Below, piece by piece: positions 20,320 through 31,746 of a stretch of 64,000 nt of DNA (position 1 is its first letter; every line of letters starts with the position of its first letter). The notes beneath the pieces are model-generated. The model worked only from the letters and a program-made list of their open reading frames with translations, was not told the origin of the DNA and did no database searches. Origin of the DNA: Diphasiastrum complanatum (taxonomy: Eukaryota; Streptophyta; Lycopodiopsida; Lycopodiales; Lycopodiaceae); assembly GCA_029204225.1 (NCBI GenBank), contig CM055106.1, positions 2,677,294-2,741,293 of the forward strand. Reading direction: 5' to 3'. A program made the translations under genes and the position numbers.

Positions 20320-21423
20320 AGCCCTAGGGCGCCACCACACTACGGTGGAAGGCCCAAGGGCCATGGGCCTTCTAGTCATAATCACAAAGTATTAGTTGTC
20401 TTTCACGAATTCCAATTAGCATATGTGTGTTAGTTGTCGGATGCAAATTCGAGTGAGAATCTATGTATATAAAGCTTTAAAGTTGCACTTTGTAACTTGA
20501 CAACATAGGGACACTCTTCAAAACAATCATTAGAAATTTTGTCTATTTGGTGGACTCCAAGTTGTCATATCAAACTTTATTTTAAAGCTACAATGAAATC
20601 AATTTGCAAGCCTTTTGCCAGCAATCACGAGTGCCTTACCATACAATTTAGAATAAGTTCCCATACGTTCATTCCAATGAGTGGGCCGACTCAAATAGGT
20701 CTATAATTCCTTTTCATTTGATGCTATATTGCAACATGATGGAATCAACTATTGTTCAAGAAAAATGCCAAGGATCCCTTTTGATTTGACACTAATTGCA
20801 ATATGATGGAATCTGCAATTCAACAATTTTTATTGACAACAGGGGCCAATATACATATTGTTGAAGTGCAGAGTCCATCATATTGCAATTAGTGTCAAAT
20901 CAAAAGAGTTCCTTGGCATTTTTCTTGAACAATACCTGATTCCATCATGTTGCAACATAGCATCAATTGAAAAGGAATCATAGACCCATTTGAGTGGGCC
21001 CACTCGTGGGATGAAAGTACGGAAACTTATTCTAAATTGTATGGTAAGGCACTAGTGATTACTGGCAAAAGCCTTGCAAATTGATTTCATTGTAGCTTTA
21101 ATATAAAGTCTGATATGACAATTTGGAGTCCACCAAATAGACAAAATTTCTAATGAATGTTTTGAAGAGTGTCCCTATGTTGTCAAGTTACAAAGTGCAA
21201 CTTCAAAGGTTTATACACATAGATACTCACTCGAATTTGCATCCGACAAGTAACACACATATGCTAACTGGAATTTGTGAATGACAACTAATACTTTGCG
21301 ATTATGACTAGAAGGCCCATGGGCCTTGGGCCTTCCGCCCTAGTGTCGTGTCGCACTTGGGCTTTTGTCCTCGTCAGCCAACTCCCAAAGCAAAATGCCC
21401 TTGGGCAGGCCTTCCGCCCCCTG
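20320..21423. mobile_element. fold-back hAT-like MITE, main part
   Basis: A near-perfect inverted repeat. The left arm from 20320 (CTAGGGCGCC..., AAGGCCCAAGGGCC..., ACACTCTTCAAAACAATC) is the reverse complement of the right arm to 21423. Arms are about 500 bp and meet near 20835. With the left 65 bp at 5416-5480 the element was about 1.17 kb. It encodes no transposase. A transcript would fold into one long hairpin. A truncated second copy is at 34981-35571. Confidence 0.8.
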
Positions 21424-21431
21424 TATTTACA

Positions 21432-21840
21432 TGCTTAGTTTTTTGTGTCAAGCAATTTTGAAAACATAATTCTTTGTGAGAATTCCCACCACAACTCTCA
21501 TGTAGCCAACCAAAATTAACAAATAGCACATGAATTTGCATGTGGACGTACAACACATGAATGCCATGTGGACAACCACATGGCTAGCACAACTCTCATG
21601 CAGATAGCCAATAAAAGATTGACACGACACATGAGAATTTTGGCAGAATGTGTGTGGACAAACCCCATGGCACATGCACATTTTGGCAAAATTAGCATGG
21701 TTCCCCTTGCTTGGGCCCTATCGTCACGCTAACTCACTCAAGCAAGGGCGGAAGGTTCTTGATTGAGGAAGGTTCAGTCCTTTCCAAAAATGGCCCTAAG
21801 ACCTTGAATAGAATGGAATCAAACTTCGCATAGGGTGAGG
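21432..21840. repeat. repeat flanking the fold-back element
   Basis: Also found directly at 35579-35945 and inverted at 34740-34975, that is, around the other copy of the fold-back element. Overlapping minus-strand ORFs here are chance frames. Confidence 0.6.
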
Positions 21841-21859
21841 CCCAGTCCTGATAAAAATT

Positions 21860-22205
21860 GGGAAAGCATATCTATGGATTTTGTAGTTGGACTTCCAATG
21901 ACCCAATGACAAAATGATTCAATTTGGGTTGTAGTGGATCGGTTAACTAAGTTAGCTGCATTAATACGAGTCAAGTCAACTATAACGGCTTCTGAATTAG
22001 CCTAGATCTTTGTTAAAAGATTATTTTGGTTGTATGGTCTGCCAAGTGACACAGTTAGTGATAGAGATCCTAAGTTTACTAGTCACTTTTGGTCAGCAAT
22101 ATTCCATAAACTGGAAACTTGTTTGAGTTCACGGGAGTAACATATATCCAAGACTAGGAATATTTGGCATTCAATTCCTGGAGTTTTATGAGAGTCCAAG
22201 TGAAT
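21860..22205 (+). pseudogene. decayed Ty3/Gypsy integrase core (second lineage)
   Basis: Too broken for a long ORF, but the plus frame reads WESISMDFVVGLPMTQ (catalytic Asp), WVVVDRLTKLAALI, then [21 protein letters not shown] (second catalytic Asp) and LETCLS, with several stops. This is a standard Gypsy integrase, of the type with the DFVxGLP signature. It differs clearly from the Gypsy integrase at 28736-29500. Only the core is preserved. Confidence 0.8.
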
Positions 22206-22259
22206 GGGTAACCAAAAAGCCGTGATGATTAAGTTGACATCAAGAAGCTCTAAAACCAT

Positions 22260-23100
22260 GTAATATAACCTTTTTTTAAATCAACAAACATTATAGAACT
22301 TTGACATAAAAAAATGTTAAAGAGAGCATAATGATCACTAAAATAATTGATGTTATAATTCTAGTAGTGTTCAAATGTTAACTGAAAAATACCTAGTATG
22401 GAGTCATTTTGTTTAGATTACATGTATTCAAATGAAAAATACTTGTTATATTGGACGCTATGTGGTGATGATCATTGCCTAACAATATTATATGTATAAT
22501 GCATGATTTTGTGGATACTACTCATAACACAAACTATGATCCATGAGAGTGAGGATTTTCTTGTTACATATGATTACTTTTCATGAAATACAAATGCCAA
22601 ATATCGACTACTATTGGTATTTTTGATATATAATTCTAATTAAGAAAGGTACTTTTTATCTATATGTAAGACAACCTAGTTATAAGACCCCAATACATGA
22701 GTTTTAGGTGATAGATTCCATTTTCACAGAAAATCACCATGAACATGCATGTAAAAGATTGAAGATTACATATCAAAATATATGCAAGAGCTATTTTAAA
22801 CAAATATTTTGGGACGATGAAGCCCTCTTAAAAGAGTCATGAGATGCTTAATTTTGAAATCTTAATATCAAGTCCACTTGGTCTTTGAGTGGGCCAACGT
22901 TGGGTCCTTGTACTTTCAAAGATTTCCCAACTACAAATCCCACATAAAATAAAATATCAATGCTTGATACATTTTGAGATGTCCCAACAAAATCATGAGA
23001 ACATCACATTTTGCTAAGCTCAAAGCTTATTGCTGTTTTTAGTGTACATCTAGCAATATCCAACGATTGAAGAAATATAATATCAAGAGATTTCATATTG
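22260..23100. repeat. non-coding part of composite repeat (partial copy)
   Basis: Collinear with about 2000-2770 and 42810-43580. Its right end at about 23100 (GATTTCATATT) meets the intron between P450a exon 8 and its missing last exon. It therefore marks the point where the P450 gene was cut. Confidence 0.7.
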
Positions 23101-23212
23101 GACTTTAAATCTCCAAACATGCTTAGCCTAGGTGCATTTCTAGAATTCTAATCAACCAAGTAGAATTGTTTAGATACAATACAAATTTTAAAAAAATAAC
23201 ATGTATTATTAC

Positions 23213-23721
23213 CTATAGGTTATCACAAGGTAGTGTATGAATATCATGATTTCAAGCTTGACTAGAAGTCTTCCTACACATGTATGATTGCCAAGCCCAA
23301 ATGGCATGTATGCTCCGTTATCCTGTGATACCTGGCCCAATAGAGCATATTACACAACACATACAGTGTTCATGAGCACATAGTTATCGAGAGAATAAGA
23401 TTGTACAAATAAAATATTGGTGAAAGTAGCTTTATTCAGATTTTCTCACAAAGAAAGAAGATCATTTTAAAACATGGACACACATGTGCATTTTCCAATT
23501 ACCTCAAATCTGGAGGGATCAAACTTTAGAGGATTCTTATAATTTTTCGGACTCAAATGAACTGAGAGGAATGAGATGTATGCCTTCCATCCTTTAGGAA
23601 ACAGAATCCCTGTAATTTGCAAGTTTCATATGGCCATCAAAGCCCCAAGCTAGTGGTACTAAATATAGAAACTATTTTGCTGTTGTAGCACAAGAACTTA
23701 GCCTCCTACCATTCTCATGCA

Positions 23722-23754
<33 letters not shown>

Positions 23755-25900
23755 GGAGGGAGGAGTTTAGGGTGATTAGGGCTAGGTTCTAGCGAGCCAC
23801 ACACACAAACACACGAATGAGAGAGAGAGAGACCTTTGAAATCTACATCGTCGACTATCTCGCGGATTGTGTGGGGTACGATATTTGCAAGCCTAAGTGT
23901 CTCCTGTATTACCTGCAACCGAATGGTAAATTCATAAGTACCTAATTATCATGTAAATTGCGATGCACAATTGAGTGAGTTCGCTGATATTCTGGAAACC
24001 AATCCATTCGTTTCACCGTAGAACGATATTACAGGTTAGGTGTTTTCAGAACACGCAGTAGGGAAACTGGCTGTTTACCCTCCAGGTCAGCGGCATCATA
24101 TCTAGATCTGAACAGCACAATGGCTCTTCATTTGATGTTTTTGCCATTCTGATACTCTGGTGCTCAGCCTGTAAAGCAGACAATTTTCAGCTCAGGAGAT
24201 TGACTGAATGTGGCTCTGTTAAAAAAGAAGAGCCAGAAGACGCACGAGATATAAATGGTTCCAAATCTTACAAACCTTGACATTTTGAAGAACTTCCGGG
24301 TTTTCTGCAAGGTATTTTATAATCCAACCCAGAAGAGCTGCTGTAGTTTCAAACCCACCAATAAACATTGGGAACAAACACTCTTTCAACTCATCATCTG
24401 TAAGTTTCTCACCATTTTCATCGACTGAACCCATCAAAAATTGGAGAATATCGTTTTTCATCACACTTTCTGTTCTCCTTTCTACAATTCTCGGTAACAG
24501 CCATGCCTGAATTTCTTCCTTTTTCTGATAAGACACACAAATTTTTAGCAGGGATTACAACACATTTTTGATTATACACTATATATCAGCTGCCTCAGCC
24601 TAGAACTTTAAAACTTCTAGCATCATTGCAGACGTACAGAAAACAGATGGGTGTGATATACATAGCTCCAACATCTACGCAGGAGTTGCTTTTAGAAAAC
24701 AGCAAGCTGGCAAACTAGTAGCACGTTCTTGCAATTTCCTTGAATGGAATAATCCAAAAAGATCAAGGATCTCCGTACTATACCTTTTGATTCATGGAGG
24801 ACCTCGACCACAAATCCCTGATCCGTGGAGATTCCATCCAACTCAATAGATAGATGTAGTCATGCATTAGTTTCATCGATTCATCACACGGCGCTAACGT
24901 CAAGATGGCATGCAGGACTACGTGAAAAGTAAACTGCATGAAATAGAAATTACCCACTGGTTACTTATGGAGAACTTTACAACGTCTACTTACAACGTCT
25001 ACCTGCAATAATCACAATCTGCATACAAATTGCCCCTCAACAGAAATCTCAGATCCTGACATCGCTCCGGTATCAACAACAATGTCACTCCAGAACAAAG
25101 TTAGATTCATATCACAGATAATGTTGCTAGACTTGTAACATACAGATAGCAAAACTGCAATCTTCCAATGTGTGCATGTGGAGCCATTTCTGAGCTAGTG
25201 CTCACCTTTCTGCTTTCTTCAGCTGTTCTTACAGGTGACTGTGTATCCCATGCACTTAGAACCCAACGCGCTATACTGTCGATGCTAGTGATATAATCTC
25301 GCTGAGACCTTAGCGGAGGTTTCGGAAACGTTTGAATATCGAGAGATTTCCTAATTGTGTCAAGTAGGCCTTTTTTCATAGTGTTAAGTCCTAAGAATTG
25401 TCCAACGATAGGGTAGTATGGCTGAAAGGATTTGTGATGCGCGACGAGAACAAATCTTGCTGCTTCCTCAGTGGATGTCAGTACTGTGGGATAACCTTGT
25501 AAGTGACTCCGAAAGATGCCACCATATCTATGAAACGACAGGAGCTACAGATTAACAAGATTATTACATGAAAGTGGGGTAAAAGCCCAAATTATTGCTC
25601 CTACATGAAAGCCGGGATTTCTGATTAACAGAAACAAACTAAGCAGAAAACGATGACGCCAATGGTGAGAAAGGATCAATATAAAAACCTCGAAACACGT
25701 TCGTGATAGAACTGATATGGGCTTTGAGTGAAATATTGGACAGTTTCTCCGATCCATGGCAAACACCACGCACCCTTGGGCAACTTTGATTTACGCTGCT
25801 GCTGCTGCTGCTGCTTGGCACACAAGCTGCTGGACTTCCATCGTCGAGCTACTGCAATTAAGAAAAGCAGCGATAGAGCACAAAGCATAGCAAGAATCAT
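23213..25900 (-). pseudogene. P450a: cytochrome P450 (CYP85-clan-like), eight exons intact, last exon lost
   Basis: Best P450 copy. Exons inferred from GT...AG borders and family blocks (minus strand): 25900-25689, 25527-25206, 24933-24784, 24524-24276, 24168-24079, 23912-23834, 23609-23503, 23331-23213; phases join with no stop (about 442 aa). It has an N-terminal membrane anchor (MILAMLCALSLLFLIAVARR) and a proline hinge KLPKGAWCLPWIGE. The I-helix reads GGFETTAALLGW, the K-helix ETLR, then the FDPSRFE block and the heme loop PFGLGNHTCVG with the Cys ligand. An ER monooxygenase is expected. GxHxCxG and the exon layout resemble CYP707/CYP85-clan enzymes; the substrate is unknown. The C-terminal exon (about 35 aa) is replaced by repeat sequence at 23100. 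Confidence 0.82.
23722..23757. repeat. GA microsatellite in P450a intron 6
   Basis: (GA)n with a short GGGA interruption, inside the intron after exon 6. The donor itself reads GTCTCTCTCTC on the minus strand. Confidence 0.9.
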
Positions 25901-25929
25901 GATACGATGGTTAGTTAGTTATTGACACG

Positions 25930-26740
25930 ATGGTTCTATTATGGTACAATGAGTCTAATTATAAAAAAAGGGTTGAGGACGTTGCATGAGGGGGTTAGCC
26001 TTAGAAGTTAGGGCACAGCCTAAGGACGGCAAGATGACCCATCGTAAAGCCTGTGTGAAAAAAGAAATTTGCCACTTTTTGAGGATTTATATGAATTTTT
26101 CTTTTTGTTATGATCTTTGGTAATGACTTCACTGAGTGCAAAAAAAAAAATTGTGATAAATTTATAGTTTTCTCTTTGGTTGTCTTGCCAACATAATATA
26201 GATATACAGAATCCTCGTGAGTTCCCACCGCCCTAACCGCGTGTCCAAACAAGTCGTGGTCATGACAACCATGATAGATGGACCAAATACCATCTATGAT
26301 TGGGCCACACTTCTAGTTAAGGGATTGAAGGCCGTTTTCAAGCGCCCTTCCCAGATCACCTATGGTGGTCTGCTTCCCGTCATCGTCGTCATCCACTTAT
26401 AAAACCTAGGGCTCCAAACACCTTCCCAACAGCTAGTCCATTCCAACGACCCCCCAAAGACACACTCAGGCAACTGGTTGTAGGCCAGCAGTCGCCCATC
26501 TTCACCGTATCGCCTACCCTATCTCCCAGCCACGCACATTCTAGCCCCACACGCACTAGCCCTTCCCACTCCTCCCCCTTCCTTAGAATCACGTCCCCCA
26601 CCCCTAGCCCCATCCGTCCAGCCGCCACTTCTCCCATCACATATATTGTCGCCACATCCACTTATTTCCACATCACGACTCTCGCCATCGCCACATCATA
26701 TCCCATTACAGTCACACTTCCGCTCACCTCCTCTCTTGTT
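25930..26740. other. unassigned sequence with C-rich stretch
   Basis: It begins upstream of the P450a start. From about 26220 the plus strand is Pro/Ser-rich in translation (PPSLESRPPPLAP-like), resembling in composition the Pro/Ser-rich ORF before the coiled-coil protein at 31500-31750. No clear homology or gene is seen. Confidence 0.4.
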
Positions 26741-27430
26741 GTTGCGGGTATTCACGTGTAAAGAAATAAATTTGTCGGAAAAAATAGAAATAAGTTGATA
26801 AACTGATCTTCGATGAAGATGACATCTCGGCTAGTGAATATTTTTGACTCGACAGGATCGTACAACTTATAAGCTTTATTTGAAGTAGTGTAGCTGATGA
26901 AAATAGACTTGATACTCTAAACGTCGAGCTTCTTTCTGAGATTATGCGGTATTTACACATTAGCAATACATCCAAAAACTCGTAAGTTTGATAAAGAAGG
27001 CTTGGAGCCTGTCCAAACTTCATATGGTGTTTTGTCTGAGAGACCTTTAGTAGGACGTTTGTTCTGAATATATGCTGCAGTGAAAGCAGTTTCAGCCCAG
27101 AAGGACTTCGGAAGTGTCACATGTGCTAGCATGTACTTTGCCGATTTGACTAAGGTTCTTTTTTTTCTCTCAGCAAGACCATACGACTTAGATGAATAGG
27201 AGGTGATGTATTGTTGCTCAATGTCGTTGCTAAGACAATACTCCATGAATTCAATCATAAGATTTATTCTTCTCGCTTGTCAGACCTTAGTTCTTTAATT
27301 CTTTTACCAGTTTGATTTCCAGCATGCTCTTTGAATTGTCGAAATATTTTGAACGCTTTCGATTTTTGCAACGATGAAGGTAATAAAATACTTTGCATTA
27401 AGCAATGATGGAGTTTGCATTGGACCAAAT
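26740..27430 (-). pseudogene. Ty1/Copia integrase fragment (copy 2)
   Basis: Sister of 2775-3440. Frame 27258-26953 has YCLSNDIEQQYI, GLAERKKRTLVKSAKYML, FWAETAFTAAYIQNKRPT and RVFGCIANV. A frame to about 26760 adds the downstream VKSKIFTSRDVIF block that copy 1 has lost. It is head to head with the Gypsy RT starting at 27450. Confidence 0.85.
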
Positions 27431-27449
27431 ATATTTAAATGAACAACAT

Positions 27450-28320
27450 AATGGGTATTGCCGATAGTCATATTACCCAAAAAGAACTACAAACTGCGAA
27501 TTTGTGTGAACCTGAAGACATTGTATGTGGTGACAAAGAAAGATCATTTTCCCTTACCTTTCACGGAAAGTATTTTGGACCGAGTAGCAGGAGTAGAAGC
27601 TTACAGTTTTCTGGACGACTTCAGCGGCTACAACCAATTCAAAATAGCGTTGGGACAATCAGCACAAGACGGCATTCGCCACCGAATGGGGAACCTATAC
27701 CTACAAGGTGATGTAGTTTGGACTTTGCAATGCCCCAAGCACCTTTCAATGAGTTATGCAAATGGCATTCAAAGAGCATCTATAGAAATTTTTGGAGATC
27801 TTCTTGGACGATCTATGGATGCATGGGCTGAGAACTCAAAACACTTATTCAACTTGAAAAAAGTGTTGAAGCAATGCCATGAATATCAGATCTCCTTGAA
27901 TCTAGAAAAGTGTCAATTTTGGGTGACACATGGCCTGATATTGGGCCACATAGTATCAAGACACGAAATTGCCACTGATCTATCCAAGATAGGGTCATTG
28001 TTGATCTGCCACAACCGTGGACGATTAGCGGTGTCTATGTTTTTATGGGTCGCACTAACTACTATCAGATCTTCATTCTAGACTTTGTGGAGTTAGCAAG
28101 ACGAATCTACAAGTTCACAATGGAACCGCATTGGATAGAGAAAGCCCTACAGGCATTCCAGAAGCTTAAGATGCATAGGTCCAGCGCCAATATTAAGACT
28201 GCCCAATTGGTCCATAGAGTTTCATGTGCATACTGATGCATCAAAGTATGCAATTGGAGGCGTCTTAACCCCCAGCCAGGAGAGTGGAAAAATGATTTCC
28301 CAATACGATTTGTCAGCTGA
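27450..28320 (+). pseudogene. Ty3/Gypsy reverse transcriptase and start of RNase H
   Basis: The longest Gypsy pol in the window. MPIVILPKKNYKLRICVNL opens the RT fingers, then TKKDHFPLPFTESIL and SFLDDFSGYNQ. The catalytic FLDD is at 27801-27812, in a shifted frame. VLKQCHEYQISLN and LILGHIVSRH follow. Frame 28045-28236 continues with NYYQIFILDFVELARRIYKF and then, after a shift, FHVHTDASKYAIGGVL (RNase H, first Asp at about 28230). Several frameshifts and stops; not functional. Confidence 0.87.
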
Positions 28321-28735
28321 CAACTCAGCAACTCAGAGATGAACTATTCTACCACAAAGCGGGAGGCACTGACTATGATTTATGCGGTTAAGAAGTCTAG
28401 GCATTATTTGATGGCCACCCATTTTGCATTTTATACGGACCATTAACATTTGTTTTATCTTGTTAATAAAACTTGCAACACAAGGCGAATTACTTGATGG
28501 TTGCTTCTGATGTTGGGTTTGATTTTTGAATAGTGGTTCACAAGGGCAAACAATATTATATGGCAAATCATGTGTCACGAATTAAAGTGAAGGAAACTAT
28601 AACCCAACCCGATGATGAGCTACCTGATGCTACCTTGTTTTATTTTGACACAGTACCTGAATGGGCCACAAACATAGTGGAATATCTGATGCGGAGCCAA
28701 CCTAAGAAATCCTTACCCAAGGTGATTTACGGAAG
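28320..28735 (+). pseudogene. Gypsy RNase H end and linker
   Basis: Broken frames of the RNase H C-terminal half, then frame 28533-28739 with VVHKGKQYYMANHVSRI, a degenerate form of the Gypsy LPVxNALSRR-type end of RNase H. An acidic linker follows (DELPDATLFYFDTVPEW). Confidence 0.7.
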
Positions 28736-29500
28736 TTGATTCTAAAAGCTAGACCATATCAGTTGATTGCTGGCCAACTATATCAAAGAGGATCGGACAG
28801 TATCCTTAAAAGCTATATCCTTCCATATGAGGCCACCCAAATTATCTCAATTTTGCATGAAGGTATGGGAACTGGTCACTTTGCATCTAACATTACAGTT
28901 TGCAAGATCTTGCAATCAGGATGTTGGTGGCCAACGATTCATAAAGACATGGAAGAATACTTGAGAAAGTGCAATGTTTGCCAATGAGCTAGGAGACCAA
29001 AAAAATTGAATTATGATCTACTACATTCAGTTCTAGCTCAAGCACCATTCGTCCACCCAACTGCAAGAAGTTCACAAGCTCGAAACATCATCGTCGTTAC
29101 AGACTATCTCACCAAATGGGTAGAAGACAAGGTAGTACAAATAGCTGACACTTGAGCTACTGCCAAATTCCTATATGAAAACATCATAGTGTACTTTGGA
29201 TGCCCAATAGAGATAGTCAACGATCACGAAAGCCATTTTGTCAATGAGACCATCAAAGTCCTATTGGAGGAATTCCTCGTGATCCATAGATTCAGCACAC
29301 TTTATTATCCTCGTGGTAATGGGCAGACAAAATCATCCAACAAGATCCTATGTAGTGTTATCACAAAACAGTTGAAGCTAGCATATCTAATTGAGAGCAC
29401 AAGTTACATGCTGTACTGTGGGCATTCAAGACAACATACAAGGGAAGCACTAATCATTGAATGCCATTTCAGCTGGTTTATTGCTAGGATGCAGTAATGC
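28736..29500 (+). pseudogene. Gypsy integrase
   Basis: Zinc-binding HHCC domain in frame 28736-28987 (HEGMGTGHFASN... then CNVCQ). The core has VVTDYLTKW with the first catalytic Asp at 29102-29104, an in-frame stop at about 29155, then PIEIVNDHESHF (second Asp) and YYPRGNGQTKSSNKIL. In this last block the usual GQAE Glu is replaced by Lys, so the third catalytic residue is lost. Non-functional on two independent grounds. Confidence 0.88.
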
Positions 29501-29880
29501 CAGCATGGTTTTTCATGCCACCATTAAGAGTTGTTGTAACACAATGCCTTGATGAATTCAAATATCTACAACTATGCCAGGAAGCCTTACACAAACTTTG
29601 CGAGACAGATATATTGGGTGTACATGCATTGGCAGCTAAGAAAGCGTGACGTAAAGCATGGCATGATTGCCGATTGCACAAGAAAGATCTTTGTTCTGGA
29701 TATCTAGTACTCATGTATAAGCGATCAAGGAAAAGTTGAAGTTCATAGGCGAAGGCCCGTATCGTGTCAAGGAGATCTTAAGCCATGGAGTCGTGAACCT
29801 CGAACAACTTGATGGGACACCATTTGACACACCCATTAATGGTAGCCAATTTCACAAGTATTGGCCACCACAGTAAGACA
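29500..29880 (+). pseudogene. Gypsy pol C-terminal region
   Basis: Frames give ARKKAWHD, LVLMYKRSRE, then (after a shift) GPYRVKEILSHGVVNLEQL and the end SQFHKYWPPQ, the usual post-integrase region of plant Gypsy pol. An inverted copy of the last part is at 62755-62588. Confidence 0.75.
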
Positions 29881-30600
29881 GATCTAACTTGATGATGACC
29901 AATAGTTCGTACAAGGATCAGATCACCCATACATGAGTCATCACAGCCAGATCTAATGAGATCTAGTCAGAACAAGCTAAATCCATCCAGATTCAGCATG
30001 ATCGGACAAGATTTGGACAGATCAAGCAAGATCTAGTAAGATCCAAGTGGAATCTAGATCTAGATGTGATAAAAATGGTAGCAGATTGGTATCAGACACC
30101 TTAGCCTACAAAAATGAAGATCTGATTTGATGATCTCAAGAAAAAACACCAAAAATAGAGGTAAAAATCGATTAAACTGATGGATCAGCTGCCAAACATT
30201 CATGAAAACTCTCACAAAGACATCCACAGTGAGTTCTGACCCAGATGGACCTACAGAAATCTCTACAAGAGTTACTTGTGAAAAATCAGTCAAATTTGAG
30301 TGTGGTCAGTTATGTAATTGTGGCTCAAAGTTGAGGCCCAAGGTAGGGTCTTCCTAACACCTCATTAGGTTCCATACCTACAACCAAGGCAGAGTCACCT
30401 ACCTGCCCTTATCCATTGACACTAGTACTGTAATCTAAAGGTTCCTACCCTTAATCCTAAGGACACATCTTATCCAAGGGTGATTCGCCAATTAGCACCC
30501 CAAACACCAAATGGGCAAATAGGGGTTAACATACTACTAGCTACATAGGTATGTAACATTCACAGACAACAAAAATAAAATCAGGACAGTAAAATTGACC
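29881..30600. repeat. non-coding segment downstream of Gypsy pol
   Basis: Rich in AGATCTAG-like and GATCNAGAT repeats (29880-30065). Present inverted at about 61780-62588. No ORF I can support. Confidence 0.6.
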
Positions 30601-30603
30601 TAC

Positions 30604-30985
30604 CTAGATGGTCAGATTTTGAAAATATGATATATAGAGCAAGTGGTTAGTTTTCAAAGTGATCTCAGGAACCATGGGCGACAGATATGGTGTAATGCGT
30701 TTAGGGGCGTGTCGATGGGATAGCGTAGGCCTATCGCCAGAAACAATCTTGATGGTGACCATGGAGTTGGCGCTAACTCTCACTCGGTACGTGATACCAT
30801 GGTACAATATGTGAAAACGAGATTTCGGATCGTCCCACTGCTTGAACGGATGGTGTGACCAGAGCGTTAGAAAGTAGGGCCCAAATCTGGGTAGCAGTAG
30901 GAATCTCATGCTTAATGACCTATTTGGTTCCAGATTCGCTAGATGGACTGGATGGTCGATTGTCAAAACACAAAGCCATGATGTT
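30604..30985 (-). CDS. antisense ORF downstream of Gypsy pol (copy 1)
   Basis: A 120-codon frame (30966-30604, MTIDHPVHLANLEPNRSL...) read against the pol strand. The same frame is 120 codons at 61398-61760 and 103 codons, frameshifted at the end, at 41612-41923. Upstream on the same strand is a TATA-like box at about 31313-31320. I recognise no family. Some plant Gypsy elements (for example Grande of maize) carry an antisense gene between pol and the 3' LTR, so this could be one; that is inference. Another possible start is an ATG at about 30980 in a different frame. Confidence 0.4.
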
Positions 30986-31312
30986 AGTGGAGTTGATTAG
31001 ATTCTAGATATGATGTGGTAATGACGAGGATGGACGAAAAGAAAAGACTTTTAGAACAGTGAAAATACGTTAAAAAAAGGACAAAAGGTGTCAAAAATTG
31101 GGAAGGGTGTATTTTGTGTGAACATAGATGAAAATAGCAGCAATGAGTGTATGACAGGTGGTTATGAGAGCTGATGGAAGTGTGTAAGATGGCGGTTATG
31201 AGGGCCGATGGAAGTGTGTAAGAATTTTCGTCACAAACAGAGAAAGTTGATTTCTCAATCAAAATTTTACCAGAGCTTCATAGGAAAGTGAGAAAGTGAC
31301 TTCAATTCTCTC

Positions 31313-31320
31313 TTTATATA
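31313..31320 (-). promoter_or_regulatory. TATA-like box of the antisense ORF (copy 1)
   Basis: The minus strand reads CCTCTATATAAAG. The same box is at 41258-41265 and 61045-61052 (TATATAAG), about 340 bp upstream of the antisense ORF each time. Confidence 0.5.
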
Positions 31321-31499
31321 GAGGAAGATTAGAGGGCGTATTAGGGGAAGTGCACTTTTCACTTCTTAGTTTCAAACCAAATTTTGCAGGGACCTTCTTC
31401 ACAAAATTCTAAGACCCCAGAGAAGTCTGCCAAAGTTCCTGAGCTGATTTGATTGATCTGAACTCTCTACCTCCACTTCCACTAGCCCTCCCTACAACC

Positions 31500-31746
31500 T
31501 GACAACGCATCGCACATCACCCTACATCCACCTCTTCTACATCCACTCCTTTTTCTTCCACCCAACCACCCACTATTTCCACCACCTCTGTTTCTATCGC
31601 ACCCATCCCTCCACCTTCCCCACCATTCTCGCTTCTTCCACACCATCCATCACTATCGCTTCCTCCATCCCAGCCACATCTGCTCCACCACACTTCTCAA
31701 TATCAACCCTCTCAATTCACAACTGTCTGTCGACACCCTTGACTAG
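31500..31746 (+). pseudogene. Pro/Ser/His-rich ORF upstream of coiled-coil ORF (no ATG in this copy)
   Basis: Open frame reading TSPYIHLFYIHS... to SIHNCLSTPLTR, ending in TGA that overlaps the next ATG (ATGA). In the minus-strand copies 41073-40828 and 60860-60615 the frame starts with ATG (81 codons) and has the same 4-base overlap. Composition is low complexity; function unknown. Confidence 0.4.

Noticed and set aside
21374-21698. Cys/His-rich minus-strand ORFs (VHMAFMCC...)
   Set aside because: Arise from ACATG-rich repeat sequence flanking the MITE; frames overlap each other and are broken in the copies at 34.9 and 35.6 kb.
30087-30098. TGGTATCAGACA, resembling a retroelement primer-binding site
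   Set aside because: The last bases do not match, no LTR end (CA) lies just upstream, and the inverted copy near 62350 does not conserve it.
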